Of a stretch of DNA of 64,000 nt, positions 53,067-61,767 are shown piece after piece. The stretch is from contig NZ_CP031728.1 of assembly GCF_008806975.1 (NCBI RefSeq), positions 4,629,501 to 4,693,500 on the forward strand. Reading direction: 5' to 3'. The first letter of the stretch is position 1. Each line of letters begins with the position of its first letter. The translations under genes and the position numbers were made by a program. The notes under the pieces are model-generated. The model worked only from the letters and a program-made list of their open reading frames with translations. It ran no database searches and had not been told where the DNA came from. The DNA is from Cellvibrio sp. KY-GH-1. Its GTDB lineage: Bacteria; Pseudomonadota; Gammaproteobacteria; Pseudomonadales; Cellvibrionaceae.

Positions 53067-55310
53067 ATGAAAACTTCACGCAACGCTTTTCATTTCGTTA
53101 AACCCCTCACTCACGCGATTTTAATTGCCATGGCGGCAGGCGCAGCAACCAGCTATGCCGATTCAGATCGCAAAACCGAATTGCCCAAAGCAGATGCCGT
53201 AGTCCGCATAGATCCAATGTTGGAGCGCCTTGCGGCCCAGCAAACCAGCTTGCCGGTGATAATTATCTTTGGCGAACAACCGCAGCGTAAAATCGCACGC
53301 GCTCTAAATGAAAAATATGAACCGCAAATCGATGCACTGGCGGCGCGTGTGCGAGGAATCTACGATAAATATTTGCCCAGGGATAACCAGGACACCGAAG
53401 ATAAGGAAATCGAACACAGCAAAAAGCTCAGTCAATATGTGACTGATGCAGATAAAAAAGAAATCCGCGCGTTGAATGAAGAACGCGAAAAATTGATGCG
53501 CGAACTGCGCCAACAAATTGCGCGGGAATCTGCGGCGGCGGTCGCGGAAGTGCAAAAAGTGTATGCCGGCCGCATTAGCAGCCTGGGAGCAAAAATTCAG
53601 GAGAACTACGCGACCCTGAACGCCATCAGTGCAGAAATTCCGGTCGCGGCCCTGAAAGAAATTGCCAGCCTGAGCGGTGTGGCTGAAATCGTTTATAACA
53701 ACCCGGGTAAAGCAGAGCTGAGCAATCAAGTGCAATCGCTGGGCGCGGATACCTGGTGGGCATCGGGCTTTGATGGCGGCGTGTGGGACGTGGGTGTGTT
53801 GGATGAGGGTGTACTCGAAACCCATGACGCACTCAAGAGCCATACCTTTTATGAAAACTATGCCACCAATGGCAACCACGGCACCGGCGTGGCCTGTATG
53901 TATGCCAGCACCAACGCAACACACAAAGGTCTCGCGTTTGGGTTAAATGCGATTCTGGTGGATAACGCGGGCGATGATGCTACCACTATGGCTGGCGCTG
54001 ATTGGATGCTGCGCTTCGCGGGCGACGACCCGGAAGTTATTAACTATTCCTGGGGCAATGGCGATGCCACCGGTAGCGATTGGCATTCACTGTCCCGCTT
54101 TGTGGATGGTGTGGTATTTGATTACGCCACTAACTGGGCAAAATCAGCGGGTAATCAGGGCGCTGGCACCAACACCATGACCATTCCCGCCAATAACTAC
54201 AACGGTCTTACCGTAACCAATATGTACGACAACAACACCATCACCCGCACAGACGATGTGATCTGGAATACCAGCAGCCGTGGTCCCACAGTTGATGGGC
54301 GCAAAAAGCCTGACTTGAGCGCGCCTGGCCATGAGACCATGACCTGTAACAACAGTGGCGGCTATTCAAATCTTGGTGGCACCAGTTCGGCAGCGCCGAA
54401 AGTGGGCGCTGCATCGCTGTTATTAATGGACGGTGGTAACTGGGACCCGCGTGCGATTAAAGCCGTGTTAATTAACACCGCCGATTCCTGGGAAGACAAC
54501 AATACGGATACGTCTGCGGATGACGGTGCAAAAACTGGCAAAGAGTGGAATAAAACTTACGGTTGGGGCTATCTGGATTTGTGGCATGCACATTTCCATC
54601 GCAACGATTATTTCTCCAGCAGTGTAAAACCCAAAGGCCAAACCGGCAGTTTTAAACTCTATAAAGGGCAAATGTATAACGGCGATAAAGCGACTCTGGT
54701 GTGGGAGCGCGACGTGGATTACAACAACGCCGCAACGCCTACCAGCTATCGCAGCCTTTCGGACCTGGATTTAAAACTCTACGCAGAAACCACAAATACC
54801 CAATTGGATTCTGACACCACAGTGAAAGACAACGTGCATCAAGTTGCTGCCAGTGCAAGTCAGGCGGCGGTGGTAAAAGTTTATGCCTACAGTTCATCGT
54901 TTGATGGTGCGGCAACGGAGCCTTACACCCTGGCGACAGAAGAAAATTTTGCGTTGGCAACGGGGCCGGTGTTCACCAACACCATTACCGCCCCGGCAAG
55001 TGTCTATCGCGGGTTTAATTTCACCTACACGGTGGCAGTAAAAAATACCGGTGATTTGGATGCGCACAACGTGAATGTCAGCATCAACCTGCCAGCGGGT
55101 TTTGTATTGGCTTCTGGTACGGCAACGCAAAATGTTGGCAGCATCGCCGATGGTGGAACCAAAACGGTAAGTTGGACGGTGACAGCGCCTAATTACGTCA
55201 CCACTGCAAGCATTGGTATGACCGCCAAGAGCGTTTCTTACGGTGAAACATTTAGCGCAACGGCGGCTAAATCGATAAGCGTTAAGAATTTGATTTTGAC
55301 CTTGCCATAA
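53067..55310 (+). CDS. Subtilisin-like serine protease (S8), secreted
   Basis: A 747-residue S8 peptidase. Signal peptide to about ATSYA; a charged, helical propeptide-like region (60-210, Glu/Lys/Arg-rich, likely coiled coil); then the catalytic domain with D246 (GVLDEG), H271 (NHGTG) and S440 (GGTSSAAP). The oxyanion Asn is probably in KSAGNQG. The C-terminus (about 640-740) is a CARDB/DUF11-like beta domain (FTYTVAVKNTGDLDAHNVNV). AAGAAGGA precedes the ATG. It is behind palindrome copy 3 and ends at a strong terminator. Substrate unknown. Confidence 0.92.
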   Translation: MKTSRNAFHFVKPLTHAILIAMAAGAATSYADSDRKTELPKADAVVRIDPMLERLAAQQTSLPVIIIFGEQPQRKIARALNEKYEPQIDALAARVRGIYDKYLPRDNQDTEDKEIEHSKKLSQYVTDADKKEIRALNEEREKLMRELRQQIARESAAAVAEVQKVYAGRISSLGAKIQENYATLNAISAEIPVAALKEIASLSGVAEIVYNNPGKAELSNQVQSLGADTWWASGFDGGVWDVGVLDEGVLETHDALKSHTFYENYATNGNHGTGVACMYASTNATHKGLAFGLNAILVDNAGDDATTMAGADWMLRFAGDDPEVINYSWGNGDATGSDWHSLSRFVDGVVFDYATNWAKSAGNQGAGTNTMTIPANNYNGLTVTNMYDNNTITRTDDVIWNTSSRGPTVDGRKKPDLSAPGHETMTCNNSGGYSNLGGTSSAAPKVGAASLLLMDGGNWDPRAIKAVLINTADSWEDNNTDTSADDGAKTGKEWNKTYGWGYLDLWHAHFHRNDYFSSSVKPKGQTGSFKLYKGQMYNGDKATLVWERDVDYNNAATPTSYRSLSDLDLKLYAETTNTQLDSDTTVKDNVHQVAASASQAAVVKVYAYSSSFDGAATEPYTLATEENFALATGPVFTNTITAPASVYRGFNFTYTVAVKNTGDLDAHNVNVSINLPAGFVLASGTATQNVGSIADGGTKTVSWTVTAPNYVTTASIGMTAKSVSYGETFSATAAKSISVKNLILTLP

Positions 55311-55332
55311 GTGGTTGTTCTTTTAGCGCAAT

Positions 55333-55372
55333 AAAAAAATCCCGCTGCAGTCGCTGCAGCGGGATTTTTTTT
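55333..55372. terminator. Bidirectional terminator between protease and pectate lyase genes
   Basis: A 12-bp GC-rich stem ATCCCGCTGCAG/CTGCAGCGGGAT with loop TCG, flanked by A and T runs on both sides. Confidence 0.88.
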
Positions 55373-55473
55373 GACAGTGTTGCTAAACAGTTTCAGTTCC
55401 ACAACGGTTAGAAAAACCGGTTTTCGCTAAACCACGTTTAACAAGACAACTGTAAGGAGAGAAAAAAATTCCA

Positions 55474-57060
55474 TTATTTTTTGTACGAGCACTTGTTCGG
55501 GTTGCCCGCTGGATCAGATCCGAACGCGGCAACGGTACAGGCAATTGAACCGGGTACAGAAACTTTCTTGGTAACCCACTTGCCTTTGCGGCCAAATGCA
55601 ACCCAACCATCGCCAGAAGTGACTGAGCAGGTCTCGCCCAGGTCAGCACACTTGGAGAAACCATCCGGATAATCACCTGTGCCAGTCAATACGGGTGCAT
55701 TGCTGACTGAGCTGGACGATTTGCTGGATGAAACCGCAACAGAGCTGGACGATTTGCTAGACGATGTTGCTGCAATTGAACTGGATGATTTGCTCGATGA
55801 CACCACGGCAACCGAACTGGACGATTTACTGGATGGTGCAACAGAACTCGCCACAGAGCTCGTAGTACCACCGCACACAGCAGACGTTAACGTTGCGCCG
55901 TTTTTACCTACACCCGCCACGGTTCCCAACTTGTCTTTTACGCACTGTGGCGTAACGGGCGAGTAGCTGTAGGGAATGCTAATCGGGAAAGGTGCAGTGG
56001 TAGTCCAATTAGTTGCGTCGATGGTGCCGCCGCTGGTCCAGGTAATGTTGTAAGTCGCAAAATCTGCGGGCGATTTTACGTTGTTGTTGCGCAAATCCCA
56101 GAAACCGCAGTTGCTGCTGTCATAGCGACAGGTCACCGGGTTGTTGGCATTTTGGAACCAGTTGCTTTCAATTAATGAGTAGCCTGCTTGACGCACGTTA
56201 ATACCGGAATCGGTAATGCCATCGTAGAAGTTGTTGTACATGTGCGTCCAACCACCGCGTTGCAACGGTAAGCGCGCATTCACATTTCTGTAAATATTGT
56301 GGTGGAACGTAATTTCGCGACCACCTGCAATATCGCTACTACTGGAGCCGTCGAGGCCAACTTTTTTACTGTCGTGAATATAGTTGTATGACACGGTGAT
56401 GTTGTGCGAATCTTTTTTAATGTCGATTGCACTTTCAAAGGTCAGGTCACCGTCGGGTGAGCCATTACATTCATTGTTCACCGCGAATAATTCGTTGTGA
56501 TCAACGTGCACATTGGTGCCGCTGTCGATACGAATCATATCGGCATCATTGTTGGCACCGGCAAGTGCACCAATTTTCATATTGCGAATAACAACGTTGC
56601 TGGATTTATTCACCACTACGCCGAAGTTGGCGGAAGAGCCGTTGGCGCCGATGATGGTAATACCCTTGGTAAATTCTTTAATTTCTACGAAGCGGTAGGC
56701 GTCGTTCCAGCGCGGATTCGGGCAATTGCCTGCGGAATCCTTGGTGTGGTTTTTGATCATCTGGTTGATCAGTGCATCTTCGTTGCCGGTGTAGGTAATA
56801 ATCAGTGGATAAGCACCGCCAGTGACTTTACTGCCATTCGCATCGAGTTTGGCGTTGGCAATAATAGTGTTGATTTGCTCGTAGGTTGACGCGGTGAACG
56901 ATTGCGCACCACTGACGTTACCGCCATCGGTAGTGGAGAAACCGCCGGTTGCTGCTGCAAATGCTGAAGAGCCTGCGAGCATGGCAATAACTGCCGCTGT
57001 GGTTTTGAGGGTAAATACTTTGGTGTTTTTGGCTGATTGTAGTTGTTGCACAGTAAACAT
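55474..57060 (-). CDS. Pectate lyase (PL1) with Ser-rich linker and C-terminal module
   Basis: A 528-residue secreted lyase cleaving polygalacturonate by beta-elimination. Signal peptide to about SSAFAA; PL1 beta-helix at about 30-400 with the calcium/active-site segments VDHNELF, DGDLTFESAIDIKKDSHNITVSYNYIHDS in parts, and catalytic Arg in NARLPLQRGG. A Lys/Ser linker (SSSKSSSSVAV repeats) joins a small C-terminal module (CADLGETCSVTSGDGWVAFG, KWVTK, CTVAAFGSDPAG) like those tailing many polysaccharide lyases and esterases, probably for binding. The 342-bp upstream region contains a long inverted repeat at 57308. Confidence 0.94.
   Translation of the reverse strand: MFTVQQLQSAKNTKVFTLKTTAAVIAMLAGSSAFAAATGGFSTTDGGNVSGAQSFTASTYEQINTIIANAKLDANGSKVTGGAYPLIITYTGNEDALINQMIKNHTKDSAGNCPNPRWNDAYRFVEIKEFTKGITIIGANGSSANFGVVVNKSSNVVIRNMKIGALAGANNDADMIRIDSGTNVHVDHNELFAVNNECNGSPDGDLTFESAIDIKKDSHNITVSYNYIHDSKKVGLDGSSSSDIAGGREITFHHNIYRNVNARLPLQRGGWTHMYNNFYDGITDSGINVRQAGYSLIESNWFQNANNPVTCRYDSSNCGFWDLRNNNVKSPADFATYNITWTSGGTIDATNWTTTAPFPISIPYSYSPVTPQCVKDKLGTVAGVGKNGATLTSAVCGGTTSSVASSVAPSSKSSSSVAVVSSSKSSSSIAATSSSKSSSSVAVSSSKSSSSVSNAPVLTGTGDYPDGFSKCADLGETCSVTSGDGWVAFGRKGKWVTKKVSVPGSIACTVAAFGSDPAGNPNKCSYKK
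55709..55835 (-). repeat. Tandem coding repeat in the pectate lyase linker
   Basis: Four copies of (K)SSSSV/IA-type coding sequence starting near 55709, 55742, 55778 and 55814, periods 33, 36 and 36 bases. Typical Cellvibrio serine linker. Confidence 0.8.
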
Positions 57061-57307
57061 AATTTCAATCTCGTCTTAATTATTAAAGTTAGACGGATTG
57101 ACCGAAACCAAGCTGGGTAGCGAGGGTAATTCCGATAAAGATAACGCTATTATTTTTATAATTGCCCGGAGACATCTCTCCAAACCGGCGATAACTCTTT
57201 TCCGGGTGCAAAACTCCTGAGCGAGCTAATTACATTACGTTAGCCCTGTGATGCATGGCAAGAATTTTCTGTTTTATCTGATTGTTGCTGGGTCTTTTGT
57301 GATTTTT

Positions 57308-57354
57308 CCGGAATTGGTCGTTTCCAATCGTTACAGTCCTGTGACCAATTCCGG
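57308..57354. promoter_or_regulatory. Long inverted repeat upstream of the pectate lyase gene
   Basis: Perfect 12-bp arms CCGGAATTGGTC (57308-57319) and GACCAATTCCGG (57343-57354) around a 23-base loop. No T run in either direction. About 250 bp upstream of the pectate lyase start and 50 bp after the psd stop. Confidence 0.6.
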
Positions 57355-57402
57355 TGTATTTGATAGGTGTATCTGGAGGAGTAAATAGGTGCGCGCGGGG
57401 AA

Positions 57403-58254
57403 TTAAATTCGCTTCCCCATCACCTCGCCCATTTTGGTTGGGGTGGTTGCCATGAATTTTTGGTCCCACTGCATTTTGTCTTTGGCAAATAAAATGATCG
57501 CTGTCGACCCCAGTTTAAAGCGGCCCATTTCATCGCCCTTGGCTAACTGGATATTCTGATAAGGGTAATTGGACGTTGCAATGTCGCGGCTGGCGAAAGG
57601 TGCTATCTGGCCATCCCATACCGTTTCTATGCCCGCTACAATCATGGCGCCAACAAGTATCACAGCCATGGGGCCAATGTCGGTATCAAAAATGGCCACG
57701 GCGCGCTCGTTGCGTGAAAAAAGGCGCGGGACATTTTCGGCCGTTACGGTATTCACTGAAAATAATTCGCCCGGCACGCTGACCATGGTGCGCAACTTGC
57801 CGCCGTAGGGCATGTGTACGCGGTGGTAATCGCGCGGCGATAAATACACAGTGGCAAAGTTGCCATCGGTAAATTCCGCCGCGAGTGCTTCATCGCCACC
57901 AAGCAGTTCCAGCGCCGTGTAGTCCTGGCCTTTCGCTTGAAAAATTTTGCCGTCGATAATCTTGCCCAGTTGGCTGATGGCGCCATCAGCGGGGCACACA
58001 ATGCTGTCGCTGGCCGAGTCAATTGGACGGGCACCGGGTTTGAGTGCCCGGGTGAAAAAATCATTAAAGCAGGCATAGGCGGTTGGATTTTCTTCTGCCG
58101 CCAGGCTCATATCAACCTGGTAACGTTTTACAAACCATTTAATAAAGGTGTTCTTAATAAAAGGTGTTTGGGTGCTGGCCAACCAACCGGCGGCGCGGGA
58201 GAGCGCATGCTGGGGAACCAGGTGTTGTAAACCAATAAAAATACGTGGGTTCAT
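57403..58254 (-). CDS. psd: Phosphatidylserine decarboxylase
   Basis: A 283-residue proenzyme making phosphatidylethanolamine in the inner membrane. The LGST processing site (RFKLGSTAIILFAK) yields the pyruvoyl group and an alpha chain of about 35 residues. Other blocks: FNDFFTRALKPGARP, VCPADGAISQLGKI, YLSPRDYHRVHMP and VGAMIVAGIETVW. ATG 58254 (MNPRIFIG) is chosen; an open frame to 58356 has no family support. AGGAAA stands upstream. Confidence 0.95.
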   Translation of the reverse strand: MNPRIFIGLQHLVPQHALSRAAGWLASTQTPFIKNTFIKWFVKRYQVDMSLAAEENPTAYACFNDFFTRALKPGARPIDSASDSIVCPADGAISQLGKIIDGKIFQAKGQDYTALELLGGDEALAAEFTDGNFATVYLSPRDYHRVHMPYGGKLRTMVSVPGELFSVNTVTAENVPRLFSRNERAVAIFDTDIGPMAVILVGAMIVAGIETVWDGQIAPFASRDIATSNYPYQNIQLAKGDEMGRFKLGSTAIILFAKDKMQWDQKFMATTPTKMGEVMGKRI

Positions 58255-58493
58255 TCGACAGAATATTTCCTTTGGGGCGATCGGGTTGTTGGATGCTGGC
58301 CGCAAAACAGGCCAGCAGTGTAGCAAACTCTGTGGGGTGCGCGCGAAACTTGCCAAATTTGTACTGTTAATTCCTGCGGGGCTCTGGTCGAATAGTTATT
58401 GAGCAGTTTGCATGGTGTGTCTGATGATGAATTGTTTTAGTGGTCGTTTCCTACTGGTGATTTCTTGCAAATAAAAATAACGAGGAGAAAATA

Positions 58494-58892
58494 ATGAAAA
58501 GGCAGTTGATAAACATAGTGTTGTTCCGGGTATTTCTGATCAGCTTTTTGTGGAGCCAGTTTGCACTGGCACATGAGGGGCATGAGCATGCGCCAGTGTC
58601 GATCAAATCTGCACTGGAGATAGGCGTGAAGACGGCAAAAAATTACGCTGCTTCCTCTTCGCCATTTGCCGTTGGTAAGTTGCCTGCATCCTGGGCTTCA
58701 CTGACAGACGCAGACGTTAGCATTTATGAAAATGGGCGTGGATATTACGTGGTAGCGGTTAACAATGTGCAGGAGGCTAAAACGCTGTATCTGAAAATCC
58801 TCTTGGATGGCGCCATTGCCGGCGCAAATTACACAGGTAATTTTGCGGCCTCGTCGTCCGTGTCTTCGATTTCCGCATCATCTGGCGGATAA
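58494..58892 (+). CDS. Small periplasmic protein with His-rich N-terminus (DUF6488-like)
   Basis: A 132-residue exported protein. The signal peptide ends ALA and the mature protein begins HEGHEHAP, a likely metal-binding cluster. The rest (IKSALEIGVKTAKNYA, WASLTDADVSIYENGRGYYVVAV) resembles small DUF6488-type proteins, though I hold this loosely. The tail SSSVSSISASSGG looks like a shortened Ser linker. GAGGAGAAA before ATG 58494. Its role is unknown; it could bind copper near the AA10 oxidase gene. Confidence 0.68.
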   Translation: MKRQLINIVLFRVFLISFLWSQFALAHEGHEHAPVSIKSALEIGVKTAKNYAASSSPFAVGKLPASWASLTDADVSIYENGRGYYVVAVNNVQEAKTLYLKILLDGAIAGANYTGNFAASSSVSSISASSGG

Positions 58893-59307
58893 ATTTTCAC
58901 AGTTGTCCTCTTAATCGACGCATTCATTTAATTGATCGAGGGCATTGTTTTTAACAATTTGACAGCGCTGTCTGCTGCGCAGAGACTTTCGCCTGCGCAG
59001 TTGTCCACTTGCATACCGGAGGCGTTTTTTGATCCGGCCAAGATTAGAACAATAACGATAAAAACCCGAAAGTACCTGTGCTCTCTCCTATGATTTTGCA
59101 GTTCATAAGCACTCGATGGACGTCTGCATGTCTCTCCGGCAATACCTGTTGCGGTTGTATTTCGCGGATAAGTAGCGCTTTGGTGTGCGGCGAAAGGCCG
59201 GGCTCAGAGCGGGTGGTCACTTGTAGTTTCCCAAGGCGGGTTGTCCGGGGGTTTTGATTCCGACAGGAATCGTTTCTCTTATCCGGTTAAGTGAAGGAGT
59301 GTGAATA
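58893..59307. other. 415-bp gap before the AA10 gene, with a 12-bp palindrome
   Basis: The gap holds GACAGCGCTGTC (58961-58972), a perfect palindrome with a central CG as in LacI-family operators, then two copies of CTGCGCAG (58975-58982, 58993-59000) and a small hairpin GATTCC/GGAATC at 59256-59271. No gene is visible. It probably contains the promoter and control sites of the AA10 gene. Confidence 0.55.
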
Positions 59308-60348
59308 ATGAATAAGAAATTAATCCAACGAAGCGGTTTGGGTGCGGTATTACTGGCTTTTTCTGCGGTGACGTTTGGTCACGGTTTTGTCGATAGCCCG
59401 GGCGCACGCAACTATTTTTGCGGCAAGGTCACCAAGCCCGATGAGGTGGCTAACGGGACAGCTAAATACCCGGTGTGCGGCGATGCTTTTGCGAGCGACT
59501 TTAACGGCGGCTACTCCTATATGAGCGTGCTCAATCACCATCAAGGGCGCAAGGTTCTGGGGCCGGTTTCAAAAAATGTGTGCGGTTTTGACAGCGAAAC
59601 CTGGAAAGGCGGTAAAACGCCTTGGGACAATTCCATCAATTGGCCGGTAAACAATATCAATTCCGGCAGTTTGGTGTTTTCCTGGGATATCAGTAATGGC
59701 CCACATTTCGATGACACCTCGGACTTCCGTTATTGGATCACCAAACCGGGCTTCGTTTATCAAGTCGGTAAGGAGTTAACCTGGGCAGATTTTGAAGACC
59801 AACCCTTCTGCGATTTACCTTATAACGACGACAACCCCGGCGCTTACCCCAATGTTCGTGCAGATAAGGGCAACGCGCATATCCACACCACTTGTACAGT
59901 TCCTTCGCGCACTGGTCGCCATGTGATATACGCTGAGTGGGGCCGCGAACCGCCAACCTACGAGCGCTTCCACGGTTGTATTGATGTGCAAATCGGTGGC
60001 GGAGGTAATACCAGTTCGGTGCCGGCGAGCTCCCGTTCCAGTATCGCGCCCAGCTCTTCCAGCCGTTCCAGCGCGCTACCGAGTTCTTCAAGCCGTTCCA
60101 GCCTGGTGCCAAGTTCATCAAGTCGTTCCAGCTTGGCTCCCAGCTCGTCCAGCCGCTCCAGTAGTTCGTCGAGCCGTTCGAGTGTGGCGCCGGTCTCGTC
60201 CAGTCGCGCCGCCTCATCAACAGGTTCGACCGCCTACTGTAATTGGTATGGCTGGATGGTGCCCATCTGTAAAACGCAAACCACCGGGTGGCACAACGAG
60301 AACAGTCAGACTTGTGTCGGTCAGCTGACTTGCGACGCACCGCGATAA
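59308..60348 (+). CDS. Lytic polysaccharide monooxygenase AA10 with CBM10-like domain
   Basis: A 346-residue secreted copper monooxygenase. Signal peptide 1-24, so mature His25 (HGFVDSPGARN) is the first copper ligand and H77 (VLNHHQGR) the second of the histidine brace; the axial Phe fits in ERFHGCIDV. The AA10 domain ends near residue 230. A long Ser/Arg linker follows, then CNWYGWMVPICKTQTTGW...CVGQLTC, a CBM10-type cellulose-binding module. The layout equals the AA10-CBM10 enzymes of Cellvibrio japonicus acting on cellulose. GAAGGAG precedes the ATG. Electron donors are not adjacent. Confidence 0.95.
   Translation: MNKKLIQRSGLGAVLLAFSAVTFGHGFVDSPGARNYFCGKVTKPDEVANGTAKYPVCGDAFASDFNGGYSYMSVLNHHQGRKVLGPVSKNVCGFDSETWKGGKTPWDNSINWPVNNINSGSLVFSWDISNGPHFDDTSDFRYWITKPGFVYQVGKELTWADFEDQPFCDLPYNDDNPGAYPNVRADKGNAHIHTTCTVPSRTGRHVIYAEWGREPPTYERFHGCIDVQIGGGGNTSSVPASSRSSIAPSSSSRSSALPSSSSRSSLVPSSSSRSSLAPSSSSRSSSSSSRSSVAPVSSSRAASSTGSTAYCNWYGWMVPICKTQTTGWHNENSQTCVGQLTCDAPR
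60049..60225 (+). repeat. Tandem coding repeat in the AA10 linker
   Basis: About five units of roughly 30 bases encoding (L/A)(V/A)PSSSSRSS-type decapeptides, joining the AA10 and CBM10-like domains. Confidence 0.8.
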
Positions 60349-60357
60349 GGGTTTTAT

Positions 60358-60379
60358 CCCTGGCGGTACGCCGCCAGGG
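60358..60379 (+). other. Stem-loop between the AA10 gene and the next gene
   Basis: CCCTGGCGG / CCGCCAGGG, 9-bp stem, 4-base loop, no T run. Partial terminator or mRNA stabiliser. Confidence 0.6.
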
Positions 60380-60402
60380 TTCAGTTTGAAGGAGGTATTC
60401 GA

Positions 60403-61041
60403 GTGAATATTCAGATAGTTAAGACGCGCTTGCCGGTTTGGGGGGGCGCATTGGTGCTGCCGATTTTGGCGTTGGGGTTTTATCTCGATCAGCAGCGGCC
60501 ACGGGGCGTTGATACGTTTACCCGGCATCAACTGACCGTTCCGGGTGCCAAGGCTCCGGAAAAAGAAATCCCTGTTGCAGTTGCCGGGCAACCCCCCGTC
60601 GCTGTGTTGCCATCAACGGGTTATGGAACCTTGGCAGAGGAGGAGCCTGCAGTTTTACTTTCCCCGGAGGAGGCGCGCAAGGCGGTATTTGGTAAAGAGA
60701 ATGCGGTCTATGAGAAGGCCACTAATTTGTTTGAAGCGGAAGCAATTGATGTGGATTGGGCGATGACCTATGAGCAGTCGCTGCGCGCAATGTTTGCCAG
60801 TCATTCGGGGTTGATGCGCGTCAGTGTCAATTCCATCAGTTGTCACACCAGCATGTGTCGTATCGAAGTTTTTACGCCGCGCGATACCGATGCGGATTAT
60901 TTCACTGCCATGTTTTACAACGCGCTGGATAACTTCCGTGAAGGCGCACTCAAGGCGGAGGCTTCCATTGCCAGACGCATGGAGCAGGGGCTGACATCAG
61001 TCTACATTGCGCGTAAAGGGTATACCCTGGGGTTTTACTAA
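60403..61041 (+). CDS. Unknown membrane-anchored periplasmic protein
   Basis: A 212-residue protein I do not recognise. An uncleaved N-terminal helix (LPVWGGALVLPILALGFYL) is followed by a Pro/Ala-rich spacer and a C-terminal domain with one Cys pair (ISCHTSMCRIEVF). It starts at GTG 60403, with a perfect AAGGAGGT before it, so it is strongly translated. It follows the AA10 gene by 54 bases with only a stem-loop between, so co-transcription is likely. The Cys pair and position make a helper role at the envelope conceivable, but this is a guess. Confidence 0.72.
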   Translation: MNIQIVKTRLPVWGGALVLPILALGFYLDQQRPRGVDTFTRHQLTVPGAKAPEKEIPVAVAGQPPVAVLPSTGYGTLAEEEPAVLLSPEEARKAVFGKENAVYEKATNLFEAEAIDVDWAMTYEQSLRAMFASHSGLMRVSVNSISCHTSMCRIEVFTPRDTDADYFTAMFYNALDNFREGALKAEASIARRMEQGLTSVYIARKGYTLGFY

Positions 61042-61119
61042 TCAGAAGAAACCTGCTGCGTCGAGTAAGTCTATCTGGCTGTGGTATTGTGTCGGCCTCG
61101 AACAACGCGAGGTTCCATA

Positions 61120-61767
61120 GTGCTGCATTACCAGATTATTCCCGTTACTCATTACCAACAAAATTGCACCTTGCTCTGGTGCGATCAAACCCGTGATGCG
61201 GCGGTGGTTGACCCAGGTGGTGATGTCGAGCGAATTCTGGCCGAGGCCGCGGCTCTTGATGTGAAGCTCTCGCAAATCCTGCTTACTCACGGCCATCTGG
61301 ATCACGTGGGTGCCACGGCCGCGCTGGTGAAGCGCCTTGGGCTTCCAGTAATCGGTCCACATGCGGACGATCTTTTCTGGATCAACCTGCTGCCACAGCA
61401 GGCGCAGATGATGGGCTTTGTGCCTGTTGAGGGTTTTGTGCCAACGCGCCTGTTAAATCACAACGATAGGGTCAAGGTCGGAAATACCGAGCTAAAGGTA
61501 TTGCATTGCCCTGGACACACTCCCGGTCACGTTATTTTCTTTGATCCCGAGTCGCGTCTCGCGCAAGTGGGCGACGTGCTCTTCAAAGGCTCCATTGGCA
61601 GAACCGATTTTCCTCGCGGCAATCACCAGGATCTACTTAACTCGATTCGCGAGCGGGTATTTCCCTTGGGTGATGATGTGCGTTTTATTCCCGGCCACGG
61701 CCCCATGTCCACGTTTGGCCATGAACGGGCCACAAATCCTTTTGTTGCCGATAAAAACTTTGGTTGA
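61120..61767 (+). CDS. ycbL: Metallo-beta-lactamase fold hydrolase YcbL (glyoxalase II-like)
   Basis: A 215-residue zinc hydrolase, close to E. coli YcbL (GloC): IIPVTHYQQNCTLLWC, VDPGGDVE, LTHGHLDHVGA, LHCPGHTPGHV, VGDVLFKGSIGRTDFPRG and FIPGHGPMSTFGHER. It is expected to hydrolyse S-lactoylglutathione-like thioesters. Start is GTG 61120 with GAGGT eight bases before; the in-frame region up to 61081 lacks support. Its TGA overlaps the next ATG. Confidence 0.93.
   Translation: MLHYQIIPVTHYQQNCTLLWCDQTRDAAVVDPGGDVERILAEAAALDVKLSQILLTHGHLDHVGATAALVKRLGLPVIGPHADDLFWINLLPQQAQMMGFVPVEGFVPTRLLNHNDRVKVGNTELKVLHCPGHTPGHVIFFDPESRLAQVGDVLFKGSIGRTDFPRGNHQDLLNSIRERVFPLGDDVRFIPGHGPMSTFGHERATNPFVADKNFG

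Noticed and set aside
58893..59307. Cyclic di-GMP riboswitch before the AA10 gene
   Set aside because: Some G-rich segments were suggestive, but the conserved core and tetraloop pattern could not be placed.
55709..60225. Regular short repeats that could suggest CRISPR
   Set aside because: Both repeat tracts (55709-55835, 60049-60225) are in frame inside secreted enzymes and code for Ser-rich linkers.
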